Part shown: positions 11,543-22,120 of the stretch, in pieces
Layout of the letters: each line of letters starts with the position of its first letter
Position numbering within the stretch: position 1 is the stretch's first letter
NCBI RefSeq assembly: GCF_029407905.1
Contig: NC_073643.1
Span: forward strand, 30,718,001-30,782,000
Length of the DNA: 64,000 nt
Source: Bubalus kerabau
Lineage: Eukaryota > Chordata > Mammalia > Artiodactyla > Bovidae
Direction of reading: 5' to 3'
The notes under the pieces: model-generated
Told to the model about the DNA's origin: nothing
Seen by the model: only the letters and a program-made list of their open reading frames with translations
Database searches by the model: none
Position numbers and translations under genes: made by a program

Positions 11543-12307
11543 TCTGGAAGAGAAAAATATCTGGTAGAGAGCACTCCTGAGCTGGGAGTTGAAAAGCAGA
11601 TAGTCAGATGGGGAGGGAATCCATGGAGAAGTGCATCTTGAAAATCCACATAGAAGGAAAAAGAATAGGCTATTGAAGGAGTTAGAGGCAGTTAAATATT
11701 AAGAGAGCAAAAGGCCAGGCAAAGAGATGTTGGGGAGGAGCCTAGCCAGAAGAGGTGGACAGGGGCTGGAATTAGAGATTCAGTGCAAGGGGTTCTAAAG
11801 GACACACCACGTGGCTTGCGGGAGCTTTGTATTTACAGTTTTGAGAGGTGAAGATGTGAACATCCTCTAGAAATCTCTCAATGACTGCTGCTGTTATTGT
11901 CCTTGGCAGCTGTGATGAGAACCATTCAAAGGCTTGGTGAAACCAAGTGCTCAATGGCCTCATTGGTTCAAAGAAAGAGGGAAAAGGATTAAGCACTGTT
12001 CACAGCCCTTCAGCTGCTCTTCCCAAGTCTGGGAAGTGTTACATGCCGGAGAAGTCTTAAATTCCACTTCAGCAGCAGCCAGAAGACACTTTCTCTTGAA
12101 TTGGTGACATATCCACAAAGTACCTGTCTGCTGGAGTTAGGCAATGTGTGACTTAATTTATACTGACACCACACCAGGTTTTCCCTGATGTCTGGGCTAT
12201 CTATCACTTCTATGTCCAACTCTACTAAAGGGGGAAGAGCCAAAGGAGGATGATCCCCACATGGTTGTGGCTTCCCCTTTACCATCGTACCTACTTACTT
12301 TCTCAAG
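11543..12307. other. Unassigned non-coding DNA
   Basis: Part of 11690-11770 faintly resembles antisense L2. Nothing firmer is seen. Confidence 0.3.
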
Positions 12308-12385
12308 CCCCTACTTGCTCTACTGTAAAATGGGAACAATAATGCCTACCTCACCACTGACTTGAGAGAATGAAATGAAATATGG
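12308..12385 (+). mobile_element. MIR SINE fragment
   Basis: The sense MIR middle 'ctactgtaaaatgggaacaa' with 'taatgcctacctcacc' is visible over about 75 bp. Confidence 0.55.
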
Positions 12386-12479
12386 TGAGTCAAGTAAGCA
12401 GCCTGGAATCCACCCACAGGGCACACCCAGCCAGTGCAGGCTCTCTTACTGTCATCCTTGTCTTGGTGCCCTGGTCTTA

Positions 12480-12499
12480 CCCCCACCCCACCCCACCCC
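12480..12499 (-). other. G-quadruplex motif on minus strand
   Basis: The plus strand has runs of five, four, four and four C's separated by single A's. The complementary strand therefore has four G-tracts with one-base loops, which satisfies the standard quadruplex pattern. Confidence 0.8.
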
Positions 12500-12607
12500 A
12501 GGCTTGCTCTTGGGGTAACAGATACAGAAGTAATGAGTTGTCCATGGCCAACATAGCTAATGGACTGATCCCCTCATACACATGGACTCGCAATCTCTGG
12601 CAGGCTC

Positions 12608-12790
12608 AAACATTAATTAATAGTGAACATTTCTTGAGCTCTCACTGTGTTACAAGTGAGTTTCCCCTTTAATCCTCATAAAAATCCTGCACACTGGGAA
12701 CATTTTACATTTGCTGTGAGGGTATCTTGCCCAAAGCTATGCATCCAGGAAGGGCCTCAGCTGGAATCTGAACACTCTAGTACCTGCTGC
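12608..12790 (-). mobile_element. MIR SINE
   Basis: Antisense MIR pattern: 'gagctctcactgtgttac', 'taatcctcataaaaatcc', 'cttgcccaaagctatgc' and 'cagctggaatctgaac'. Confidence 0.55.
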
Positions 12791-13084
12791 CTGGCACTGC
12801 CCTGCACTGCCTCCCCAAGGACTCCGTTCTAGAAGGGAAGGCCTTGCAGGACAGAAATGCACACTGCCTCTCACTGCTCTGAGACCAAAATGAACTGTAG
12901 ATCCATCAATGAGCATGACTAGTGACGCTTTTCTTCCTAAATCCAAATGTAAAAGAAACGAAGGAAGGATCCTTTTAATTCTGATACCCCATAATTACTG
13001 GTGGCAAAAATCCTCAGAAAACTCCATTCCTCATTCAGAAGTTTTGAGGAATGATATGGAGCTTATGCTAGAAAATAAGTCCCA

Positions 13085-13168
13085 TAGAACAGAGACTCTT
13101 TTTCTTACCTGAGATTAGGGCAGCTCCTAGCCCATAGTAAATGTTCAATAAATATTTATTGAATGGGT
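13085..13168 (+). mobile_element. L2 or MIR 3' end fragment
   Basis: The terminal block 'cctagcccatagtaaatg' followed by 'ttcaataaatatttattgaa' is typical of L2 3' ends. Confidence 0.5.
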
Positions 13169-13689
13169 GCAGGACTGACTTCTCCATTAGGTCCAATAGA
13201 TGCAGTGCCTAGGGCCCAGATACTGTTTAGGGCTCAAGATAATGTTGTGACTTTAATGTCTTTTTAGAACATAATAGAAAAATAAATAATAGTGAATATA
13301 TAATAATAAATCTAGCCTAAATTATATTCATCTTGATTCCAATGCAGTCATAAAGTATAATTTTTAATATTTGTTTTAAATGGAGGAATGGCTCACAAGA
13401 GTTCTAATGCATCCCTGAATGGGTAAGGACGATGCATCAAGGAAAGTATAATTCTCCCAAAAGAAATCTGGGTGTGGCAAGGATGGAGAATGAATTCTGA
13501 AAGCAGCCAAAAAAATGGTGCCTGTCCACCAATCTAAGAGAGATATGTAGGCATAGAATAATGGCCAATAGGAAGCAGAGTCACTTTTTGGTAGTTGGGC
13601 TCCAAACTGCAACACAAACAACTTTGGTAGCTTAACTGGACCACATGGAGCACCTTCTTTTTTCCTAAACTGGTGAAATTGTTTCTTCG
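13169..13689. other. Unassigned AT-rich DNA
   Basis: About 13260-13380 is strongly AT-rich. A 112-codon minus-strand open frame at 13376-13714 resembles no family known to me and runs into the MLT1 LTR. Confidence 0.35.
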
Positions 13690-14115
13690 GGCTGCGATAC
13701 AAGGTTGACCACAAAGCGGGTGGCTTAAAACAACAGGATTTGCTCTCTCATAGGTCTAAAGGCAAAAGTCTGAAGTCAAGGCATCGGCAGGGCCACACTC
13801 CCTCAGAAGGCTTGAGAGGAGGATCCTTCCTCACCTCCTCAACTCCTCCCACCTTCTGATGTTGCCAGCAACCCTTAGCATTCCTTGGCTTGAGGCTGTG
13901 TCACTTCAGTCTCTGCCTCTGTCCTCACAAGAGTGTCTCCCTGTGTGGACCTCTGAGTGTCCTCTCCTCATATAAGGACACCGGTTATTGTGTTTGGGAC
14001 TCATCCTAATCCACTATGCTCCCTTGTTAACTAATTGCATCTACTTCCAAATAAGTTCCTTTCTTAGGTTCCAGGTGGACCCAAATTTGAGGGAGGACAC
14101 TAGGTTTCAAATGGT
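13690..14115 (-). mobile_element. MLT1 LTR (ERVL-MaLR)
   Basis: Reverse complement of an MLT1 LTR: 'ggtggcttaaaacaacag', 'ctgaagtcaaggcatcggc', 'attccttggcttgaggctg', 'tataaggacaccggttattg', 'ccaaataagttcctttc' and 'aggtggacccaaatttgag'. Confidence 0.88.
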
Positions 14116-14322
14116 TAGATCTTAAACCAGAGCACCTGGTGATCTCTGACCCCTAGAAATCCCCCCACAACTTGCAGATACCCAAGTTTGATATTTTTGG
14201 CATCCTGGCTGCATGGAAGGAAAAGATAGAAATTACTATCATGTCCTGATCTTTTAATGCATTATAACCCCACTCTACTGCAAACCTGATCCAAGGAGAT
14301 TCTGGAACAGACCAATCAGAGC
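14116..14322. other. Unassigned non-coding DNA
   Basis: Short gap between an MLT1 and a MIR. Nothing recognised. Confidence 0.3.
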
Positions 14323-14570
14323 AGTGTTGCTCAATGGTTAAAAGTCAGAGGCTGTAATCAGGCTGCCCAGGTTCAACCCTGGTTGGCCTGGTTACTTACT
14401 GTCTGGGTGACACTCTGGGCCTTGGTTTTCTTCTCCACAAAACGTAACTGATGAAAAGGGTACTGTTTCATAAGGTTGTAGTGGTCAAAGGTAAATGCAA
14501 AAATGGAACTAAATTCTTAGTTCAGCCTAGCACAATGTAAGCCCTGACTAAAAGTTATTGTTATTAACTT
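14323..14570 (+). mobile_element. MIR SINE, nearly full length
   Basis: All MIR blocks occur in order: 'tcaatggttaaaagtcagag', 'cccaggttcaaccctgg', 'ggttttcttctccacaaaac', 'ggttgtagtggtcaaagg' and 'gcctagcacaatgtaagccc'. Confidence 0.82.
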
Positions 14571-16690
14571 GTGTTTAATAAATTCCTACAAATTGTTATT
14601 CATTTGTAGAAATGAGAAAGGAGGTTTAAAAGCAATTCCCCATCAGAAAGACCTTACGGAGTTTTCATAAAATCTTTTTCTCTGCCTGCAGTCTGTACCC
14701 GGTCCTCACTCCTAACCTAGTACTGACCCAAGTCCCTGGGACGCCAGACTGGAGTATAAAACATAGGAACAGACCCCACAGTCCATGTGCTTTGCTTAAC
14801 AGTGGAAGCTTTGTTATGGAGCTGAACTTAAGGGTCCAGCTCTGTTGTCCCTTAGGGTGGGTCCTCCCCCGGAAACTCTCCGAAGTGAGTCCATGAACAG
14901 ATCAACTTCCAGAGGCCCAGCCCATTCATTTACCACGTTCATGCTGGGATCACAGCTGTGCCCACTGTCAGCTAAATGCAGGGCTGGGTTGTCCTTCGGT
15001 CTAGAGATGTGGCCTGGCTGGGGCACCTCTGGCCAGAGCAGGTCCATGAGGCAGTAAATAAATCAGGCTGTGCCAGGATTGCCCAGGAAGAGGATTTGAG
15101 CTTCTTTCTGTCCAAAGGCTCTGGCGCCCTGGCTTTATCTGGTGGATGGCATATAAGACTGGCTTATCCCGAGTGACATGAGGTTGGCTGGAGGCCAAAT
15201 TGCTATTGATTTTTCTTGCTAGGGTCTGAGGCTGAGACAAGAGACTGCTTTCTGTGTCAGCTGTGTGAGCCAGCTCAGAGAGGACGGCTGGGGGTGTGGA
15301 GGGTGTGAGGGGTGTGGGAGTGTGGGGGGAGAGGCTGGCTGAAGGTGATGGAAGAGAGGGCATATGTCGGAAGCAGGGTAAGAGTCTTTGCAGCCGTTGT
15401 GTGTCTCCTGGGATGAAGGATGCCTGTGAAGAGCTGCTCTGTTGCTCCAGCAAAGAGTCCCATGTATTTTCTTTGTTTTTTATAGCTTTCAAAAGTCTCC
15501 AGTGTCCAGCCCTATGGTGGGACAGGGTTTGACACTTCTAACTTCCCTTCCTTCTCCTGCCAGGATGAAGGAATCCAAGCAGAGCAGAACCCCCAGTCTG
15601 TGTTCAGGCAGAGCCCCTAATCCTATAGAAGCTGGAGCAAGAGGACAGATGGGAGTCCGCATACGCTGTCTTTCAGAATGATATTTTTCACCAGTGGAGT
15701 ACATAAAATACATTCTTCCCTCTATCCTTGACAAATACACCTTCCTAATGCTCTGCAAGGCCAGGAATGAATTTAGACTTCTCAGGATCCTCAGTGTTCC
15801 TTGCCCTTAGTCCCCACCCACTAGTCTCCTATTGCAACCTCGGCCCCATCCTGCATCATGAAGAGCAGGCTCTCTTACTTATGGACACTCCAGCCTTTGT
15901 ATCCATGCTCTGTCCCCACTTCTCAAGCTTAGGGTGCGCATGCTGGTGGGGAGGTTTGGTCTTTCAAGGAAGAAAGAAAAGGAGGGTGTCCTCATGCCCT
16001 GGAGACAGGATCGGGGCCACTTGGGAAGGAAATTATGGAGTCCCAGGTGCCCAGCGTGGAGTCTAGAAGGAGCAGGCCCTGGGGGCCACATGGACACATC
16101 TCCTTGGTCTCATAGACTCTATGTGGGGAAACACGAGGACATAGGAGAGCCAGAGGGACCCTTTAAAACGGGAACAGGGGCAAGACCATGTTGCCTGATT
16201 CTAAAGGCTCTTCTGTTCATGCTAACAACCCTGAAATTCTGATCTCCAACTTGGAGACCAGGCTCATATGGCATTTCTGAAGTTGGAGGAGATGAATCTT
16301 TGTGATTCTTGCCTCCCAAGGAAAAGATTAACCAAGATAGGAAGGAATGTCTTGGAATCAGGGAGATCAGAGGAGAAAACAGAATTGGAAGCACCCTGAC
16401 AATGGCCTGTGCCTTCCTTTCAACCTTCTCTGAATCTAACAATCTTCCCTCCACAATCCATATGTTTTCTGGTGTTTCCTAATCCTCTGCTTGGCAGGCC
16501 CCTGAGTGCTGCATCCATATTTTTGTCTGCTCTTTTGTCTGATGAGTTTCTTTCTACATGCCTGAGCTGGCAGCAGTGAGCCTGCAAAACGGAGCTTCTA
16601 CCCCTTCACACAAAGATTCCTCATGTTCTTTGAAAAAGCCTTCCCAGCCTTCACTGCTGTCCTTTGCCCACCATCTCCTTTTCTCTGGGT
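14571..16690. other. Unique non-coding DNA, about 2.1 kb
   Basis: No repeat of recognisable family is seen except the G-rich tract at 15290-15329. Several open frames exceed 60 codons, the longest 163 codons on the minus strand at 15001-15492. That one is Pro/Ser/Thr-rich, overlaps frames on the other strand, and shows no known domain, so I do not call it a gene. Confidence 0.4.
15290..15329 (+). other. G-quadruplex motif
   Basis: Five G-tracts of 3-6 bases lie at 15290-15294, 15301-15303, 15309-15312, 15316-15318 and 15324-15329, with loops of 3-6 bases. This fits the standard quadruplex pattern. Confidence 0.75.
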
Positions 16691-16691
16691 C

Positions 16692-16693
<2 letters not shown>

Positions 16694-16742
<49 letters not shown>
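16694..16742. repeat. (AT)n dinucleotide microsatellite
   Basis: About 24 uninterrupted AT units. Such tracts can extrude cruciforms and are often polymorphic. Confidence 0.98.
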
Positions 16743-16745
<3 letters not shown>

Positions 16746-17465
16746 CAGCCTTGGTGTTCCCGCATTTTTTCTCCACAGAGTTGACTGTTATGTAAGAGTC
16801 TCATAGACCTGCCTCCCAGAAGCTGAAGTGTCTGTTGCTATAACTACAATGCTCATAAATTCAACCTCACTTAAAATTATGCATTTTCCAAACTCCCCAA
16901 GTGAAGACTTAGAAGGGTTGGGCTAGCTGGATTTTTAACCATAAAGTTCATGTCTAGACCCCCCAAATCTGTCCTGTTTACATTTAAAACATTTATACAG
17001 GGACTGGGGTTTCTTTTCATTTCTGCAGACACTTTAAAGGGTAAGTTTTATTTCTGCATCTGGAGTTACAGACATTATCCACTCCCCATGAAATAGATTT
17101 TAGTTTGCCACCAGATTCCACAAGTAACGAGATCAGTAGGATGGAAGGAGAGGAAATGTGTGATTGTGAACTAGCCAATGGCTTTTGTGTCCAGTCTGTT
17201 TTCCTGCTATACCTGTGTTTCTGATTTGAGCTGCTCTTTGGAACTTTGTATGAGGTCATGAGATAAGGGGGCAGAGGAGACCTTGCAAATTGGCAATAGT
17301 TGATTGTTGCTACATGAAAGGATGTACTTTTAATAGAAATAAGGAATCAGGAATCCAAACATTACCCTTCTTTCCTGCTGCCATGGCCCTAATCCAGGAC
17401 CCAGCCTCTCCTCCCAGGAATACCTCCATAGCTTCTAGGATAACCTCTACTTTTCCAACAATACA
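16743..17465. other. Unassigned non-coding DNA
   Basis: No repeat, gene or RNA recognised. Confidence 0.35.
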
Positions 17466-17530
17466 CATTCTTTCTCTCTCTCTCTCTCTCTCTCTCTTAT
17501 TTATTTATTTTTCTCTCTCTCTCTTTTTTA
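17466..17530. repeat. (TC)n with (TTTA)n interruption
   Basis: Two CT-dinucleotide blocks flank a short TTTA tetranucleotide run. The whole tract is pyrimidine-biased. Confidence 0.92.
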
Positions 17531-17604
17531 AAATAGAGAACCCCAGTCTAGTTGGTGATGACCACATGCCAAGCTAAAAACTATCTTCCCAGCATTCCTT
17601 AGGG

Positions 17605-18120
17605 ACTAGGAAATATACTTGTTATCTACTGCTGTGTAACAAAGTATCATAAACTTGATGACTTCCTTCTCATAGACTTTCTATATACAGAAAACCAGAG
17701 AGGGAAAGTTCTGTGAGGAGAAAGGCTGGCTGGGTCCTTTGCTGTGTGGTGAGCCTGGGAAACCAAACTGCCATGAGAGAGTCAGGCAAGGCTGGGGTCT
17801 CAACTGAAGGTTTGACTGGGGAAGGATTTGCTTCCAAGCTCACGATTTTGTTGGAGAATTCAGTTCCTGTTTAGTTCAGGGTCTCAGCTGCTTGCTGACT
17901 CCTGGACAGAGACCTCCCTCCCTTTCTTGCCATGTGAAAAAAGAAATGCCCTCTCCAGTATAGCACTTGGCATCATCAAAATATGCAAGCAGAGAGGGCA
18001 ATAGAGTCTGGTAGCAAGACAGAGGGGACAGACTTTTGTAACATAATCATGGAAGTGACATCCTGTCACCTTTGCCATGTTCCATCAATTGGAAGCCAGT
18101 TGCTCTGGTCACTAGCTTAA
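17605..18120 (-). mobile_element. MLT1-like LTR (ERVL-MaLR)
   Basis: The complement of the MLT1 3' end is seen in 'tactgctgtgtaacaaag'. Later blocks include 'ggtctcaactgaaggtttga', 'aggatttgcttccaagctc', 'ctcagctgcttgctgactcc' and 'catcaattggaagccag'. The copy is diverged. Confidence 0.65.
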
Positions 18121-18224
18121 TGTCAGAGTTTGAGTTTCTGGGCTCAGCTGCATGTAACATGCCCCATCCCTGGGCTTTTCAGGTACAAAAGACAATAATC
18201 CTCTCCCTCTTTTCTAGCTAAAGC

Positions 18225-18312
18225 CCACCTGTGCTGAATTTTCCATCACTTGCACCAAAAGAGAATATTCTAATATAGAAGGCATTAATAAATATTTGAT
18301 GAATGAATTTAA
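18225..18312 (+). mobile_element. Possible L2 3' end fragment
   Basis: Only the terminal 'attaataaatatttgatgaa' is L2/MIR-like, so the call is weak. Confidence 0.35.
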
Positions 18313-18378
18313 AGGATGTGCTGAGAATTGACAAGAAATTGTAGAACTCTGAAGGCTGAAGATCCTAGGAATAACATC

Positions 18379-18594
18379 CAGGAGTTGGCAAGCTTTTCCT
18401 ACAAAAAAACTGCCTACTAAATATTTTAGACTTTGTGGACCATCCAGTCTGTGGTGTGATCACTCAACCCTGCAGTGGGAGAGCTGACATAGATGATCAC
18501 AGATGAGTGCAGCTGGGTTCCAATAAAACTTTATTTACAAAATCAGGCAGCAGGTGAGATATGTCACATGGGCTGCAGTTTGCTGAGTCTTGCC
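18379..18594 (+). mobile_element. hAT-Charlie MER element
   Basis: Recognisable blocks are 'gagttggcaagcttttcc', 'tactaaatattttagacttt', 'gtggaccatccagtctg', 'gttccaataaaactttattt' and 'gcagtttgctgagtcttgcc'. The ends are roughly complementary, as expected for a small non-autonomous hAT element. I am confident of the family type, less so of the MER number. Confidence 0.8.
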
Positions 18595-18980
18595 TTAGGG
18601 CACTGATACATGTGGAAAGATGGTTAATTAATATTTTTTAAAATACCTGAGCAGATTGGTGACCTTGGGGGATGCAGCTGCAAAGTTAGAGCTTCAACCT
18701 CTTCCTGTCCATCAATCCTCTCCTCCTTTCCTGGTCCTTCCAGAGCCTGAAGTGCTTTGGCATGAGGGAGGGGGTGGCCAGGCTCTTTGCAGCTGCATGG
18801 TCAGCCTACCCTCCATCTCTCAGCTGGCCAGAGTGCCATCAGCCTGGACCTTTCTCTGTTTCCTTCTCCTCCTCTCACCATCAACTCTTTTCCTTCTTTC
18901 CTTCTTCTGTCCACTCACCAACATGCTATTCCTTCTCCTCTTCTCCCTGCTTGGTCCATACACGTAGGAAAGAGGAGAGA
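18595..18980. other. Unassigned pyrimidine-rich DNA
   Basis: About 18840-18950 is rich in C and T. Overlapping open frames in all three plus frames reflect this composition rather than coding. Confidence 0.4.
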
Positions 18981-19200
18981 TGCATGCTAAGTCGCTTCAG
19001 TCATGTCTGACTCTTTGCGACTCTATGGACCATAGCCCACCAGGGTCCTCTGTCCATGAGATTCTCCAGGCAAGAATACTGGAGTGGGTTATTGTGCCCT
19101 CCTCCAGGGGATCTTCCGGACCCAGGGAATCAAACCCACATCTCTTACTCTCCTGCATTGGCAGGTGGGTTCTTTACCACTAGTACCACCTGGGAAGCCC
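18981..19200 (-). mobile_element. Bov-tA SINE, full length
   Basis: The plus strand begins 'tgcatgctaagtcgcttcag', a common Bov-tA 3' tail in reverse, and ends 'tctttaccactagtaccacc', the tRNA-like head in reverse. Short 'gagaga' flanks may be a degraded duplication. Confidence 0.94.
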
Positions 19201-21475
19201 CAAAGAGAGACCAGACACTGAAAAGAAAAAGAAATGAAATCAGACTGGCTCCTTCCCCAGGGCATGCATGAATCTTACTGCTTCCCCAAAGTGCTACAGG
19301 AGAGAAGCGCTTTTCTTCTCAGCATCTGAGCTTTTCTCAGAGGAGAGCAGGAGAAAGAACCCCCACGAGGGGAGCACATGGGAAGGTAGGGCTCCTAACA
19401 GTGGGGACTTTCTCCTGGAATGTCAGCCGAAGCAGGGCAGGGCCTGTGTCCCCAGGCTGTCCCAGTGCCCAGAGCAGTGCCTGCATTTGTTTTGTGTGCA
19501 GCAAATAGTTACTGAACAAATCAATGAATGGAGCCCTTGCAGCTGGTATTCTGAGTGATTTCTCAAATGAAGGCTCACTTTATTTTCAGGCTGCTAAAGA
19601 CTCTGCTTCCTTAGCTTAGCTCCAGGCCAGCTGCAAAGACTCCCTAAGCTGGAGGCGGGAGGGGTGATCCTGTCCTCTGTAATCTTTTTAAGTGACTTCT
19701 TTGGAAAGGGCTTTGCATGCATTAAACACTGGGTTGGCAGAGTCTTAAGCATCTTTCAGAGGTGGTGTCAGGCAGCTGCTGCCAATAGGGACCACAGGAG
19801 GCTGGGTAAAAAGATGGATGAGGGATTATCTCCTCTCCGTGGAGCAAAGGAGGGGCAGAGCCAAGGGCTGCACAGAGCGCTGTCCACAGTGACCAGGCCC
19901 CTCACGTGCTCCCTTTCCTTCTGCATCAGGCAGAGCATAGCCCTGCAATCAAGAACAGAGACTTGGTACTTCTGTGGCTTCACTTTACAATTTTACCCTC
20001 TCCCCAGTTAGCTGTGTGGCCCCGAGCAGATTATATGCCCTCTCTGTGTCACAGTCTCAAAATACTGACTGTGCTACAGACTTATTGGAGCCTACAGGAC
20101 TTAACCCTGTGCTATAGAACCTAACACAGGGTTAGGCTCTAAATCAGCTGGATATCATGTATAGTCCAAAATACCCTTGAAAAATGCCTTAAATCACCAT
20201 AAAATTCAGTCTGTGCGATTTTGTGTGTCTCCAGTGCTGCACAGAATTTTCCAGGCACACGAAAGGACCAATGGGAAGTCCGAGTGCAAGTGCTTGGGAA
20301 GTGAAATCATTCTGTCTTCCAGATAATTATCAAAAGCCTGGCAGGGAAGGAAAGTCTCGAGGGTGGGGTGGGGTGAAGATTCCTCAAACACTCTGGCTTG
20401 CCTGAGATTTTCCTCCATTCTGGTTTCATAGTTCATGTCTGCAGCCTTCATACATGTTAATTGTTTTGTTTATAATAGGAAAGATCAAAGCAATAATGGT
20501 GGTGTGTGGTCTAGGGGTGGAGTGGACATTAGGAAAGTTGAAAAGACCTCAGAGTCCTGTCTGTGAAATGATAGACCATGCAGTCAACGTGTAGGGCAGT
20601 GCTTGGCACAGAAGAAGCTCTCCAAAAAGGAGAGGTTTAGACTAATGTGATGTGATGGTGGTGTGATGCTGCTGCTGCTGATGGTGCTGATGGTGATGAT
20701 GACAGTACCGTCCTAAGAACCTCAGCTGAATGGTAATTAGAGAGTGTGGCGGATGCTGTCAGCACTCCCCCCTTACTCCCTGGGTCTTTTTGCTGTTCTC
20801 CCCAGCCTGCACCTGAGCTGTCACTGACTCACTCATGAGCTGTCCTCAGGCTGCCAGAACCTCTTTTAGTCTGTGCCAATGTAGTGCTGGAAGTCCCTGG
20901 GAATTTATGACTGGCCTGGCAGTCTTGGTTTTGGGGACAGCCCTGAGGTCTCACCCACATTGTCTCCATACTCTCCTGCAGGATGGAGCCCCTTTGTCCC
21001 ACTCCCCCACTTCCTAAGTCACTTTTGCTATGTTTTCAGGGTATCAATGCACACAGGCTGGACTTGACAAGTAGAGAAACTGGGAGCCAAGAGGACCTGT
21101 CTGAGGGCAAGGAACCTGCCTGAGGACTCTCTTTAGGGCAGAGCTTGGTAGGATACCTGGCTCATAAAAGTGCCCCCAAATGCTTGTGGGATAAATGAAT
21201 GAAAGAGTCAGTGGCCAGGACTGCACCCCTGCCCCTGAGGCAACAGGTTCAAATGCAGCTCCAGAGAACATTCTGGGCTGAAGCACTTACCTGGCAGGTG
21301 CCTCTGGGGCTGTGCTCCTGGGGGCCTCTGGTTCTGGGAAGCACGTCCCAGCCAAGGGCCCAGCATGGGCATATCTGTACACCCTTGTCATCAGCCCAAA
21401 TATGTTGAGAGGTCATCTGTCTTCCTCTGTATTTGCCACAAGGGCATTTCACAGAGGTCAGAGATATCTGCCCAG
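19201..21475. other. Unique non-coding DNA, about 2.3 kb
   Basis: A TGA/TGC-type trinucleotide-rich patch occupies about 20640-20706. A weak MIR-like phrase ('agggcagtgcttggcac') is at 20593. No exon or RNA gene is recognised. Confidence 0.4.
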
Positions 21476-21477
21476 AC

Positions 21478-21592
21478 CTCCTCAAACTTTGATCTGCACT
21501 TAAGCCTCCTGGTTGTTCAAATAGTAGATTCTGATCTGGTGAGACAGGGTGGGCCTGAGTCTGTTATTTTGAACAAGCTTCCCCTGCTCGCC
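21478..21592. mobile_element. MER5A-like hAT-Charlie fragment
   Basis: The blocks 'tcaaactttgatctgcac', 'tagattctgatctggtgag' and 'gtgggcctgagtctgttatt' follow MER5A order. Diverged. Confidence 0.55.
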
Positions 21593-21639
21593 TATGAGCT
21601 GTACTTGGCTAGCAAGGTCCTAAGAATATAGGCATATAC

Positions 21640-21908
21640 TTGTTTGCACGGTCGCCTCCTCCCAGGAAGACTCTTTCCCTCAACGCAACCTTTAGGATTC
21701 AGCTCAGATGTGGGTCCTGATCCCCTTGAGTCTTCCTTGTCCTCTCAGTTGGAAGAAAGCTTTTGCCATGCCAGGTTTTCTGTGCATCTTATAACATTAA
21801 CACCTTGACAGCATGGTTATTTTATGTTCTGGCCTGTGGGCTCCTTAAGGAGCTCTGTGATTCCATCTTGAAATCTCTGAAGCACCTCTTTGACTCCCTG
21901 GCACTCTA
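21640..21908 (+). mobile_element. L2 LINE 3' end
   Basis: The sense L2 3' region is suggested by 'ctcccaggaagactctttcc', 'caacctttaggattcagctc', 'ctggcctgtgggctcctt' and 'aggagctctgtgattcc'. Confidence 0.55.
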
Positions 21909-21910
21909 CA

Positions 21911-22120
21911 GCAATTGCTCACTTGTACATGCCAGGCACTGGGCTCAGGCCCCACTGGGCACTATCTCAATAATCCTCAGAGAGTCTTATGAGGTAGGTA
22001 TTAGCATCCAGAGGCTCAGAAAGGTGAGGTCAGTTGCTTGAGGTCATGGCTACTAAGTGGTCAAACCCAGTGAATCCATCTGCCAGCTGCTAAAGCCCAG
22101 GCTCTTCTGCATTTTGTGTG
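21911..22120 (-). mobile_element. MIR SINE
   Basis: Antisense MIR: 'catgccaggcactgggctc', 'tcaataatcctcagagag', 'ttatgaggtaggtattagc', 'ccagaggctcagaaagg' and 'aagcccaggctcttctgc'. Confidence 0.75.

Noticed and set aside
15001..15492. 163-codon minus-strand open frame
   Set aside because: Pro/Ser/Thr-rich composition, overlapped by frames on the other strand, no known domain, no exon-like context.
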